Assembly: GCA_964472465.1 (NCBI GenBank)
Contig: CAYYLW010000145.1
Location: forward strand, 1 to 6,809
Reading direction: 5' to 3'
DNA from: JAAYCI01 sp964472465
GTDB lineage: Bacteria > Bacillota > Clostridia > Oscillospirales > Ruminococcaceae
DNA length: 6,809 nucleotides
The first letter of the stretch is position 1. The number at the start of each line of letters is the position of its first letter. Position numbers and translations under genes: made by a program. Shown in pieces: positions 1 through 6,306 of the stretch. Under the pieces are notes generated by a model. The model had not been told where the DNA came from and searched no databases. It saw nothing but the letters and a program-made list of their open reading frames with translations.

Positions 1-38
1 CTTTTAGTCTCTTTTTCTTTCCAAACTGTCCAATATGT
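1..38 (-). repeat. Left copy of inverted terminal repeat (13-bp core 26-38 plus A-rich purine tract)
   Basis: Read on the minus strand (outward), this holds ACATATTGGACAG followed by TTTGG and then a purine-rich tract containing AAAGAAAAA. The same 13-mer and the same AAAGAAAAA run occur at the right edge in opposite orientation, where the 5-nt TTTGG insert is absent. The core also sits in an imperfect palindrome, TGTCCAA/TTTGACA, at 27-44. It lies directly downstream of the stop codon of the PLP lyase gene. The match is seen directly; its nature (repeat, control element or assembly edge) is not known. Confidence 0.55.
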
Positions 39-47
39 TTGACAAAC

Positions 48-1325
48 CTACATTTGGCGGGGGTGATTTGCACAGCCCGCGTTGGCCGTGCCAATGGCGC
101 TGGCGGCGCACAGCAGGGCCGCGCGTGAGGCGGAAAAGTTCAGCCCGCCTTGCAGATAGGCCGTGTAGGGCGGGCGCAGGGGCGCGTCGCAGGAAAGCTC
201 AATGCTGCTGCCCCCGGTGAAGGCCCCTGCCGCCATGATCACCGGGCTATCATACCCGGGCATGGCCCAAGGTTCTGGGGTGAGGAAGCTATCCACCGGG
301 CTGTTTGCCTGGATGGCGCGGCAGAGCGCACAGAGTTTTTCTTCCCCGTCCAAGGTGATGGCCGTGATGATATCGCCACGCGGGGTGTTCCAGTGGGGGG
401 TGGTGGGGTAGCCCAGCGCCTCGAACAGCGCCGCGGCATACACAGCGGTTTTCAAGGCCTCGGCCACCACGCCGGGGGCAAAATACAGCCCTAGGAACAT
501 CTGGCGCAGCAGGTCTCCGGTGCAGCCAATCTCGCTGCCCACACCCGGTGCGCTAAGGCGGTGGGCGCACTGCTCCACCAAATGGGCCCTGCCCGCAATA
601 TAGCCTCCGGTGGGCGCGATGCCCCCGCCGGGGTTTTTGATGAGGGAGCCCGCCATCAAATCTGCGCCGCAGGCGGTGGGTTCCTGTGTTTCCACAAACT
701 CCCCATAGCAGTTGTCCACCATCACAATGATATCGGGGTTGGCCTGTTTGGCGGCGGCGGCAGCGGCCTGGATATCGGCCAGGCGCAAAGCGCGGCGGGG
801 CGCATAGCCTCGGCTGCGCTGCAAATACAGCATCCGGCAGCCGGGCGCTTGCTGGCGAATGGCGGCCAAATCCGGGGCGCCGTCCCCGGCCAGGGCCAGT
901 TCCCGGTACTGCACCCCAAATTCCCGCAGGCTGCCCTCGCCCTTTTCGCCGCTTAGGCCCAATACGCCATGCAGGGTATCGTAGGGGCGGCCGGTGGCGC
1001 ACAGCAGGGTATCGCCCGGGCGTAGCACCCCAAACAGGGCCACGGCCAGGGTGTGGGTGCCGCTCATGAAATGGTGGCGGTACAAAGCGGCCTCGCTGCC
1101 GGTAAGGCTGGCAAACACCGCCTCCAGTTTTTCCCGCCCGGCATCTCCATAGCCATAGCCGGTGGTGCCCACCAGATGGGTGGCGGCCACGCGGTTTTCG
1201 GTGAAGGCACAGAGCATCTGCAACTGGTTTTGGTCCCGCGTTGCGTCTATTTCGGAAAAGGGGCCCGCCACGCGTTCGCGTACGGTCCTATCCAGTTCTA
1301 AAATGGGGGTATCCCAGTTAAACAT
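48..1325 (-). CDS. Methionine gamma-lyase family PLP enzyme (old name: aluminium resistance protein)
   Basis: The 425-residue protein matches the clostridial 'methionine gamma-lyase / aluminium resistance' family of fold-type I PLP enzymes. Such cytoplasmic enzymes are expected to eliminate a side-chain leaving group from sulfur amino acids, releasing a thiol, ammonia and a 2-oxo acid; the true substrate of this subfamily is poorly established. Visible landmarks are HHFMSGTHT at 84-92, VDNCYGEF with probable PLP-ring Asp204, SLIKNPGGGIA with probable Schiff-base Lys230, and a conserved C-terminal segment PYTAYLQGGL near 386-395. The ATG at 1325 was chosen because GGGAGG lies 7 nt upstream; the open frame runs on to 1451, but that part overlaps the GNAT gene. 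The gene overlaps the GNAT stop by 8 nt. The last dozen residues (TANAGCANHPRQM) look like a non-conserved tail. No terminator follows the stop codon within the window. Family assignment is firm, substrate is inference. Confidence 0.88.
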   Translation of the reverse strand: MFNWDTPILELDRTVRERVAGPFSEIDATRDQNQLQMLCAFTENRVAATHLVGTTGYGYGDAGREKLEAVFASLTGSEAALYRHHFMSGTHTLAVALFGVLRPGDTLLCATGRPYDTLHGVLGLSGEKGEGSLREFGVQYRELALAGDGAPDLAAIRQQAPGCRMLYLQRSRGYAPRRALRLADIQAAAAAAKQANPDIIVMVDNCYGEFVETQEPTACGADLMAGSLIKNPGGGIAPTGGYIAGRAHLVEQCAHRLSAPGVGSEIGCTGDLLRQMFLGLYFAPGVVAEALKTAVYAAALFEALGYPTTPHWNTPRGDIITAITLDGEEKLCALCRAIQANSPVDSFLTPEPWAMPGYDSPVIMAAGAFTGGSSIELSCDAPLRPPYTAYLQGGLNFSASRAALLCAASAIGTANAGCANHPRQM

Positions 1326-2091
1326 CTTGTGTCCTCCCGGTAGAATGTAGCACTGAAACCAGCCCCTTTTGGCCGGTGGGCAAAAAGCCAAAGCGGGCGT
1401 AAAAGGCCAGCAGTTCTTTACGGCACAGCAGGCTGAGGGGCCTGTCTCCATAGCGGGCGCACAGCAGGCGAATCAGCGCCCCGGCGTGGCCCTGCCGCTG
1501 GTGCTCTGGCCGGGTTTCCACGTTAGCCAGGTAGCCCCCCTGTGGTGTGAGCGCCCAAAGCCCCGCGGTGGATACCAGCCGCCCGCCCTGGTGCAGGCCA
1601 TACAATACGGCATAGCCGTGGTTGCGCCGGGCGCATAGGTCGGCATAGAAATAGTCCCGCGCGGCCAGTGGGCGGATGGGCCCGTCGGCGCTTTCCAGCA
1701 CGGCCAGCAAGTCCTCGGCCGGCGGTGTCTCCACAAGGCCGGGGGGCGGGGCAAAGTGCGCGGGCAGGGCAGCCGGCGGGCGCAACAGCACCTCGTCCTC
1801 TTCGGCCAGGGCCCAGCCAGGCGGCATGAAATCCAAGGCGGTGAGCTGTGAAATACAGGAAAAACGCAAAAAAGCGCCGAGTTCCTCGGCGTCTTCTGCC
1901 CGGCCGCACAGAAAGGCGCGGCCACCGCTCAATTGCAGAAGCCCGGCGCTGCCCACCAAAAAGAAGTGGTGGGGCAGGCGGGGGTTTTTGCATTGCATCT
2001 GCCAGTGCATGCTGCACAGCGGTCCCAGTGCGGGCCCGCTGGCGCGGCGCAACACCTCTTGGCCATCCTCGGGAAGGGCTTTGCGTATCAC
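1318..2091 (-). CDS. GNAT-family N-acetyltransferase
   Basis: The 257-residue protein carries a GNAT fold in its C-terminal half. The acetyl-CoA pyrophosphate loop is seen as VETRPEHQRQGHAGALIRLL (191-210), fitting the Q/R-x-x-G-x-G/A motif with Q198, G201 and A203. A motif-B-like YARFGF follows at 231-236. The N-terminal part (about 1-115) is not one I recognise and may be a degenerate or substrate-binding domain. The substrate is unknown; small molecules, amino acids or protein N-termini are all possible. The start is GTG, sharing four bases (GTGA) with the murD stop. I see no Shine-Dalgarno before it, so translation probably depends on reinitiation after murD. Its 3' end overlaps the PLP lyase gene by 8 nt and contains that gene's ribosome site. 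It thus sits tightly between murD and the lyase in one transcript. Confidence 0.85.
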   Translation of the reverse strand: MIRKALPEDGQEVLRRASGPALGPLCSMHWQMQCKNPRLPHHFFLVGSAGLLQLSGGRAFLCGRAEDAEELGAFLRFSCISQLTALDFMPPGWALAEEDEVLLRPPAALPAHFAPPPGLVETPPAEDLLAVLESADGPIRPLAARDYFYADLCARRNHGYAVLYGLHQGGRLVSTAGLWALTPQGGYLANVETRPEHQRQGHAGALIRLLCARYGDRPLSLLCRKELLAFYARFGFLPTGQKGLVSVLHSTGRTQDV

Positions 2092-3467
2092 AACTGCTGT
2101 ACCAAACTTTTAAAATGGGCGCCCCGCGCTTCAAAGTTTGGGTAGGCGTCAAACGAGGTGCAGGCGGGCGAAAGGGTGACGATATCCCCCGGCTGGGCCA
2201 GGCGGTGGGCCTCCTGCACGGCTTCGGCCAGGTTGCCCATGCGCACAATTTCCGGCTCGCCTTCGGTGTAACCGGGGGCCATGCGCACCGCTTCCTCAAT
2301 TTTGTCGGCGGCGGGGCCGATGAGAATGAGGGTTTTGATGTGGCTGGGGGCCTCTTCGGCCAGGGGGTCGAAGGGGACGCCCTTGTCCTGCCCGCCCGCA
2401 ATTACAATCAGCTTTTGGGAAAAGGCCTTCAGCCCCGCAATTACGCGGGTGGGGCTGGTGGCAATGGAATCGTTAAACCACTGCACCCCGTTCAGCTCCC
2501 GCACAGGTTCGATGCGGTGCTCCACCCCGGTGAAGCTACGGGCCACGGCCGCCATGGCTTCGGGCGGTACCTCACAGCACAGCGCCGCGAAGGCGGCGAG
2601 CAGGTTTTCAATGTTGTGCTCCCCACGCAGCTTTACCTCGCTGCGGTGCAGCACCGGCACGGCCTGGCCGTTCTGCGCCAGGCAAAGCTGGCCGTCACTG
2701 GCCAGATAGGCGCCGTTTTGCACCTTGCGCAGGCGCGAAAACCAGCGTACTTCGCCGGGGGTATCTTTTTCCATGCCACGGGTCAGTTCGTTCTCTAGGT
2801 TCAGTACGGCCACGCTGCCCAGCGCCTGATGCAGCAAAATGTTCCGTTTGGCGTTCACATATTCCTCCATGTCCTTGTGGTGGTCCAGGTGGTTGGGGGC
2901 CACGTTGGTCACCACGGCGGTGCCGGGGGAATGGTACATGGAAATCAGTTGAAAGCTGGATAGTTCCACCACGGCGGTATCCTTGGGGGAGATTTCGTCC
3001 ACCAAGGGCAGCATGGCCCGCCCGATGTTCCCCCCCAGGTACACCTTGCGCCCGGCCTGCTGGCAGATGGCTGCGATGAGACTGGTGGTGGTGGTTTTGC
3101 CATCGCTGCCCGTAACGCCGATGATGGGGCAGGGGCAATGCTCGAAAAAGAGTTCCATCTCGCTGGTAAGCTGTGCGCCTGCGCGCCCGGCCGCCTGCAA
3201 TTCGGTGGTATAATACTCAAAGCCTGGCGTGCGCAGAATCATCTCCTGCCCCGCCAGGCCGTTCAGATAATTTTCCCCCAGAGAGAGCCGTACCCCCAGC
3301 CCCAGCAGTTCGTCGCCAAAGGCGCCGAAATCTGCCAGAGAGCGTTTGTCGCACAACGTAACCTTGGCGCCGGATTTGGCAAACAGAACCAGCAAGTCTC
3401 TGTGCGCCACACCGCCGCCGATGAAGGCGACTTTTTTGCCGCCCAAAGTATTAAAGAATTTCTCCAC
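2088..3467 (-). CDS. murD: UDP-N-acetylmuramoyl-L-alanine:D-glutamate ligase
   Basis: MurD adds D-glutamate to UDP-MurNAc-L-Ala using ATP, the second amino-acid step of cytoplasmic peptidoglycan precursor synthesis. The 459-residue length is normal. An N-terminal Rossmann-like UDP-binding domain (KKVAFIGGGV at 11-20) precedes the Mur ATPase domain with P-loop GVTGSDGKTTT (117-127), GNIG (147-150), ELSSFQL (168-174), NHLDHH (192-197), and Lys207 in NAKRN, the usual carbamylated lysine. The C-terminal domain shows GEHNIEN (282-288), NDSIATSP (332-339), GGQDKG (358-363) and LSPACTSFD (432-440). The P-loop has SDG where many MurD proteins have TNG, a variant I associate with clostridial members. 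The start is GTG at 3467 with a modest AAGG about 5 nt upstream. It is followed by a 4-nt overlap with the GNAT gene and stands apart from any cell-wall gene cluster. MurC, MurE, MurF and folyl ligases are excluded by the C-terminal motifs. Confidence 0.96.
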   Translation of the reverse strand: MEKFFNTLGGKKVAFIGGGVAHRDLLVLFAKSGAKVTLCDKRSLADFGAFGDELLGLGVRLSLGENYLNGLAGQEMILRTPGFEYYTTELQAAGRAGAQLTSEMELFFEHCPCPIIGVTGSDGKTTTTSLIAAICQQAGRKVYLGGNIGRAMLPLVDEISPKDTAVVELSSFQLISMYHSPGTAVVTNVAPNHLDHHKDMEEYVNAKRNILLHQALGSVAVLNLENELTRGMEKDTPGEVRWFSRLRKVQNGAYLASDGQLCLAQNGQAVPVLHRSEVKLRGEHNIENLLAAFAALCCEVPPEAMAAVARSFTGVEHRIEPVRELNGVQWFNDSIATSPTRVIAGLKAFSQKLIVIAGGQDKGVPFDPLAEEAPSHIKTLILIGPAADKIEEAVRMAPGYTEGEPEIVRMGNLAEAVQEAHRLAQPGDIVTLSPACTSFDAYPNFEARGAHFKSLVQQL

Positions 3468-3562
3468 GCTACCTTACCCCATGCTGCCAACCTCGTTTGC
3501 TGTGCCGGGCGAAAACCACCCTGCCAGATGAAACGGGCCGCAGATTGTTTGTGTGCCCCCCA

Positions 3563-3578
3563 GGCGCGAAGCCGCGCC
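3563..3578 (-). other. GC hairpin between ridA and murD
   Basis: A perfect 6-bp inverted repeat GGCGCG/CGCGCC with a 4-nt loop lies in the 138-nt gap between ridA and murD. No T-run follows it on either strand, so it is not an intrinsic terminator. It could shape the message or aid processing between the two genes. The rest of the gap (3468-3605) shows no clear promoter for murD and no open frame I would defend. Confidence 0.35.
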
Positions 3579-3605
3579 GCGTAAAAGCCCCGTGCGCTGC
3601 CTTAT

Positions 3606-3986
3606 TTAGCCACGCAGCGCTATGGCCTCCACTTCCACCAAAACATTTTTGGGCAGGGTTTTCACGGCCACGCAACTGCGGGCCGGTTTTTCTGTAAAGA
3701 ACCGGGCATATATTTCATTAAAAGCCGCAAAATCACCCATATCGGCCAAAAACACGGTGGTTTTTAGCACGCTGGCATAGCTGGCGCCCGCCGCGTTTAG
3801 TACCGCGCCCAGGTTTTCCAGGGCCAGTTCAGCCTGGGCCCCAAACGCGGCGGGAATTTCGCCGCTGGCGGGGTGTACCGGGATGGAACCGGAGGTAAAG
3901 ACCAACTTGTCCCAGGCGATGGCCTGGGAATAGGGGCCTATGGCCGCCGGGGCATTATCGGTTTGGATGAATTCTTTTTGGCTCAT
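3606..3986 (-). CDS. ridA: RidA family 2-iminobutanoate/2-iminopropanoate deaminase
   Basis: RidA (YjgF/YER057c/UK114) proteins are small cytoplasmic trimers that hydrolyse reactive enamine/imine intermediates released by PLP enzymes to 2-oxo acids plus ammonia, protecting other PLP enzymes. The 126-residue protein has the whole domain: IGPYSQA (16-22, Tyr19), FTSGSIP (30-36), the long helix with ENLGAVLNAAG (57-67), KTTVFLADM (75-83), the catalytic-type arginine Arg103 in PARSCV, and VEVEAIA (117-123) with Glu120. These match the residues of true RidA enzymes rather than inactive relatives. The ATG at 3986 has GAGGAG 11 nt upstream, slightly long. The frame stays open to 4052, but that stretch has no start with a ribosome site and no conserved sequence. 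A strong promoter lies upstream. It is the first leftward gene and may be co-transcribed with murD and the PLP lyase. Confidence 0.95.
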   Translation of the reverse strand: MSQKEFIQTDNAPAAIGPYSQAIAWDKLVFTSGSIPVHPASGEIPAAFGAQAELALENLGAVLNAAGASYASVLKTTVFLADMGDFAAFNEIYARFFTEKPARSCVAVKTLPKNVLVEVEAIALRG

Positions 3987-4070
3987 GTTTCCATAATCTC
4001 CTCTAGAATACCTGGATGTGGCCCGCAAAACCATCGGGCGGGGCCGTTTCAATTCCGCTTAATCTTTTTC

Positions 4071-4098
4071 ATTATACATGATTTTGGCATTTCGTCAA
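4071..4098 (-). promoter_or_regulatory. Sigma-A type promoter for ridA (leftward unit)
   Basis: On the minus strand, -35 TTGACG (4093-4098) and a perfect -10 TATAAT (4071-4076) are separated by 16 bp. Transcription should begin near 4064, giving a leader of about 78 nt before the ridA ATG. It points away from the birA promoter. Confidence 0.8.
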
Positions 4099-4104
4099 AC
4101 CGGG

Positions 4105-4136
4105 TAGTAAACCATAATATACAAAACGGTTGACAA
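4105..4136. promoter_or_regulatory. Putative BirA (biotin repressor) operator
   Basis: TAGTAAACC (4105-4113) and GGTTGACAA (4128-4136) form an inverted repeat, 7 of 9 positions symmetric, with a 14-nt AT-rich spacer. From memory, BirA operators take the form TTGTAAACC, about 14-16 nt, GGTTTACAA; the left half differs at one position and the right half at one. The right half covers the -35 box of the birA promoter, so BirA-biotinyl-AMP bound here would block birA-bioY transcription. The left half lies just upstream of the ridA -35 box. Architecture is seen; the identity of the binding protein is inferred from the adjacent birA and bioY. Confidence 0.7.
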
Positions 4137-4158
4137 CTTTCCGAAAACTGCGTAGACT
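4130..4158 (+). promoter_or_regulatory. Sigma-A type promoter for birA-bioY-CYTH
   Basis: A consensus -35 TTGACA (4130-4135) is followed after 17 bp by TAGACT (4153-4158), a 4-of-6 match to the -10 box. Transcription should start near 4165, leaving about 40-50 nt before birA. The -35 box lies inside the right half of the proposed BirA operator. Confidence 0.75.
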
Positions 4159-4190
4159 GTGAAGGCGGAACAGGAAAACAAATAGAAAAA

Positions 4191-4197
4191 AAGGAGG
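4191..4197 (+). promoter_or_regulatory. birA ribosome binding site, unusually far from the GTG
   Basis: AAGGAGG is the only strong Shine-Dalgarno before birA. It ends 17 nt before the GTG at 4215 but 8 nt before an in-frame CTG at 4206. No ATG or TTG is available in frame between them. Either spacing is unusually long or translation starts at CTG, adding three residues (M-N-R). Confidence 0.6.
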
Positions 4198-4214
4198 GAG
4201 ATACGCTGAACCGG

Positions 4215-5165
4215 GTGAAAGACAGGGTGAGGGCCCTATTGTTTGAGCGGGAGGCAGTATCTGGCGAAGAGGCTGCCAAAAGCCTGGCGGTATCGCGTGC
4301 GGCGGTGTGGAAAGCCGTGGAGGCCCTGCGCGCCGAGGGCTTGGCCGTGGAGGCGGTGCATGGCGTGGGCTACCGCCTGGCGCCGGGTAGCGACGCTTTG
4401 TGCGAAGCGGCTTTGCAGGCCGAATTGCCAGAGCTGCCGGTGCGGGTGCTGCCGGTGGTGGATTCCACCAACCTGGAGGCCAAGCGCTGGGCCTTGGAGG
4501 GCGGGCCGCATGGCGGCCTGGTGGTGGCGGAAAAACAGCAGGCCGGGCGGGGGCGGATGGGCCGCAGCTTTGAAAGCCCGGCGGGCGGGCTGTACATGAG
4601 CGTTTTGCTGCGCCCACAAAATGCGCAGGCGGGGCTTTCGCTGCTAACGGCGGCGGCGGCCGTGGCGGCCTGCCGGGCCGTGGCCCAGTTGTGCGGCAAA
4701 GAACTGGATATCAAATGGGTGAACGACCTGTTTTATGAGGGGAGAAAATGCTGCGGTATTCTCACCGAGGGGGTGGCGGGGCTGGAAAGCGGTGGCTTTG
4801 AGTATCTGGTGTGTGGGATTGGCATCAACTTTAGCACCCCCGCGGCGGAGTTTCCGCCGCCCATACAAGCATTGGTCACCTCTTTGTACCCTGCCAGCCA
4901 GGCCCCGGTTTCGCGGGCGCGGCTGGCAGGGCGGATATACCAAAACCTGATGGGCCTGTTTGAGGCCCTGCCCAGCGACGATTTTTTGGCCGAGTACCGC
5001 AGGCGCAATTTTGTGCCGGGCAAACGGGTGCAGGTGATGTCCACCCCCCCTTACGAAGCGCTGGCACTGGCGATTGACGACCAAGCGCGGCTGGTGGTGC
5101 GCAAGGCAAGTGGCGAGGAAGTGGCGCTTTCGGCGGGGGAAGTGAGTGTTCTGGTAGAAAAATAG
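4215..5165 (+). CDS. birA: Bifunctional biotin--protein ligase / biotin operon repressor
   Basis: BirA makes biotinyl-5'-AMP from biotin and ATP and transfers biotin to a lysine on biotin carboxyl-carrier proteins; when biotin is plentiful the loaded form dimerises and represses biotin genes. The 316-residue protein has all three parts of a bifunctional BirA: an N-terminal winged helix-turn-helix (1-56, recognition stretch VSRAAVWKAVEAL at 26-38), the ligase core (about 76-265) with DSTN (83-86), the biotin/adenylate loop GRGRMGR (111-117), KWVND with catalytic-type Lys167, GILTEG (181-186) and CGIGIN (200-205), and a small C-terminal beta-barrel (about 268-316). The DNA-binding domain separates it from ligase-only BPLs. 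The start is uncertain: GTG at 4215 gives a normal N-terminus (MKDRVRALL), but the ribosome site fits an in-frame CTG at 4206 better. It is the first gene of a unit with bioY and lies next to its own putative operator. Confidence 0.95.
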   Translation: MKDRVRALLFEREAVSGEEAAKSLAVSRAAVWKAVEALRAEGLAVEAVHGVGYRLAPGSDALCEAALQAELPELPVRVLPVVDSTNLEAKRWALEGGPHGGLVVAEKQQAGRGRMGRSFESPAGGLYMSVLLRPQNAQAGLSLLTAAAAVAACRAVAQLCGKELDIKWVNDLFYEGRKCCGILTEGVAGLESGGFEYLVCGIGINFSTPAAEFPPPIQALVTSLYPASQAPVSRARLAGRIYQNLMGLFEALPSDDFLAEYRRRNFVPGKRVQVMSTPPYEALALAIDDQARLVVRKASGEEVALSAGEVSVLVEK

Positions 5166-5173
5166 AAGAAAGG

Positions 5174-5200
5174 CCGCCGTGGCCGGGTATGCCGCGGCGG
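5174..5200 (+). promoter_or_regulatory. Strong intercistronic hairpin before bioY
   Basis: CCGCCGTGGC (5174-5183) pairs with GCCGCGGCGG (5191-5200) along 10 bp with one U-G wobble and a 7-nt loop. It fills most of the 47-nt birA-bioY gap and ends just before the purine-rich ribosome site of bioY. No T-run follows, so it is not an intrinsic terminator. It could protect an mRNA end, or tune bioY relative to birA. It also buries the ATG at 5189, which argues against that start. Confidence 0.6.
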
Positions 5201-5212
5201 AAGGGAAAGAGA

Positions 5213-5749
5213 ATGGAAAAACGTGAGAGCCTGAGAAAATTGATGCGGGCGGCCATACTGTGTGCGCTGCTGTGTGTGCTGGCGCAAGTAGTGCTACCCA
5301 TTGGGCCGGTGCCCTTTAGCATGGCGGTGTTTGCCGTGGCGTTAATTGGTGGCCTGCTTTCGCCGCTGTGGACGGCGGCCTGCATTGGCTGCTATTTGGC
5401 CCTGGGGCTATGCGGTGTACCGGTGTTTGCGGGGTTTGGCGCGGGGCCTGGTGTTTTGCTGGGGCCCACCGGGGGGTATCTGGCGGGGTATTTTGTGCTG
5501 GCGCTGGCCATATCGCTGGCGGTAAAAGCGAAGTGGCCACTCCCACTCCAGGCGTTTTGCGCCCTGGCGGGGCTGGTGGGCTGCTATCTGCTGGGCACCC
5601 TGTGGTTCATGGGGGTCACCGGCTCCACCTTTTTAAACGGGCTACTGCTGTGCGTGGTGCCCTTTGCCCTGCCGGATGTGCTTAAAATAGCCCTTGCCAT
5701 GGCGCTGGCCAAGGCCTTGCAGCGCCGTTTGGCCGTGCAGGCGGGCTAG
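5213..5749 (+). CDS. bioY: BioY biotin transporter, substrate-binding (S) component
   Basis: BioY is the integral-membrane S subunit that captures biotin for an energy-coupling factor (ECF) transporter; with EcfT and two EcfA ATPases it imports biotin. The 178-residue protein is hydrophobic throughout, with about six membrane segments, and shows the family landmarks: PIGPVPFSM (29-37), the long signature GVPVFAGFGAGPGVLLGPTGGYLAG (68-92) and PDVLKIALA near 154-162. The ATG at 5213 follows a purine-rich AAGGGAAAGAG and gives a usual short basic N-terminus; an in-frame ATG at 5189 lies in a hairpin with no ribosome site. No ecfT or ecfA is nearby, so it probably shares a general module encoded elsewhere (group II ECF). 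It follows birA by 47 nt and precedes the CYTH gene by 16 nt. Placement under a putative BirA site supports biotin as substrate. Confidence 0.95.
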   Translation: MEKRESLRKLMRAAILCALLCVLAQVVLPIGPVPFSMAVFAVALIGGLLSPLWTAACIGCYLALGLCGVPVFAGFGAGPGVLLGPTGGYLAGYFVLALAISLAVKAKWPLPLQAFCALAGLVGCYLLGTLWFMGVTGSTFLNGLLLCVVPFALPDVLKIALAMALAKALQRRLAVQAG

Positions 5750-5765
5750 GGAAGGGGGCAGGCAG

Positions 5766-6242
5766 ATGGCGTTTACCGAAATTGAGCGCAAGTGGTTGAT
5801 GGAGGGCTTTCCCGTCCTTATAGCAGAGAGCGAAAGTGAGATGGAACAGGGCTATTTGAGCTTTGGCCCGGCCGTGCGCATCCGCAAGACGGTGTGCGGC
5901 GGCCAGACGGCGTTCTGGCTTACCATCAAGGGGGGCGGCACCTTGCAGCGCACCGAGGTGGAGCTGCCTTTGAGCGAAGCACAATACGGGGCGTTGTGTG
6001 GGCTGTTGGCCGCCCCGCCTGCCCACAAGCGCTTGCGGCGCTACCCGCTGGAAGGGGGGCTGGTGCTGGAGTGTAGCTGTGTGGACGAGGGCCAGCCGGG
6101 GGAATTTTACTATGCCGAGGTGGAGTTCCCCAGTGTTGCACAGGCCCAAAACTTTGTGCCGCCCGCTTTTTTGGGCCGCGAGGTGACCGAGGAACCGGGC
6201 TACACCATGGCCGACCATTGCCGCCGCAAGGCGGGGCTGTGA
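5766..6242 (+). CDS. CYTH-domain (triphosphate tunnel metalloenzyme) protein
   Basis: CYTH/TTM proteins form a beta-barrel tunnel lined with charged residues that binds a triphosphate and Mg or Mn; members act as inorganic triphosphatases, thiamine triphosphatases or class IV adenylate cyclases. The 158-residue protein begins with the signature ExExK (Glu5, Glu7, Lys9 in EIERKW), then VRIRK (Arg38, Arg40), LTIKG (Lys55), R62-T-E-V-E, and AEVEF (Glu118, Glu120) with FVPPAFLGREVTEEPGY (130-146). A C-terminal EVT..Y pattern is typical of small bacterial stand-alone members. The strand that often reads E-x-D-x-F instead reads ECSCVDEG (102-109), so one metal-binding acid may be lost or shifted. 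ATG at 5766 has a GGGGG-rich ribosome site 9-13 nt upstream. Most likely an inorganic triphosphatase; its link to biotin is unknown and may only be shared transcription. Confidence 0.87.
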   Translation: MAFTEIERKWLMEGFPVLIAESESEMEQGYLSFGPAVRIRKTVCGGQTAFWLTIKGGGTLQRTEVELPLSEAQYGALCGLLAAPPAHKRLRRYPLEGGLVLECSCVDEGQPGEFYYAEVEFPSVAQAQNFVPPAFLGREVTEEPGYTMADHCRRKAGL

Positions 6243-6306
6243 GGGGCCGGCAGTAGAGTGGGTTTCCTCCGGAGAAGGGCCCTGTACGAAACGGGCCTGA
6301 GCACGC

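Noticed and set aside
39..67. TTGACA at 39-44 as a promoter reading into the window
   Set aside because: No -10 box at 16-18 bp, and the only gene there runs the other way.
1848..2798. 316-codon open frame on the plus strand
   Set aside because: Lies antisense to murD and the GNAT gene, both with clear family motifs. Its translation is low-complexity and Gly/His/Arg-rich with no recognisable domain; it is a shadow of GC-rich coding DNA.
3563..3578. Hairpin after ridA as a terminator
   Set aside because: No T-run on either strand; the following minus-strand sequence is G-rich.
4159..4205. Riboswitch before birA-bioY
   Set aside because: The leader is only about 40-50 nt and purine-rich, too short for known riboswitch classes; control by a protein operator fits better.
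4072..4617. 181-codon open frame on the minus strand opposite birA
   Set aside because: Pro/Arg/Ala-rich translation typical of an antisense frame, no ribosome site, and it overlaps the divergent promoters and the BirA DNA-binding domain.
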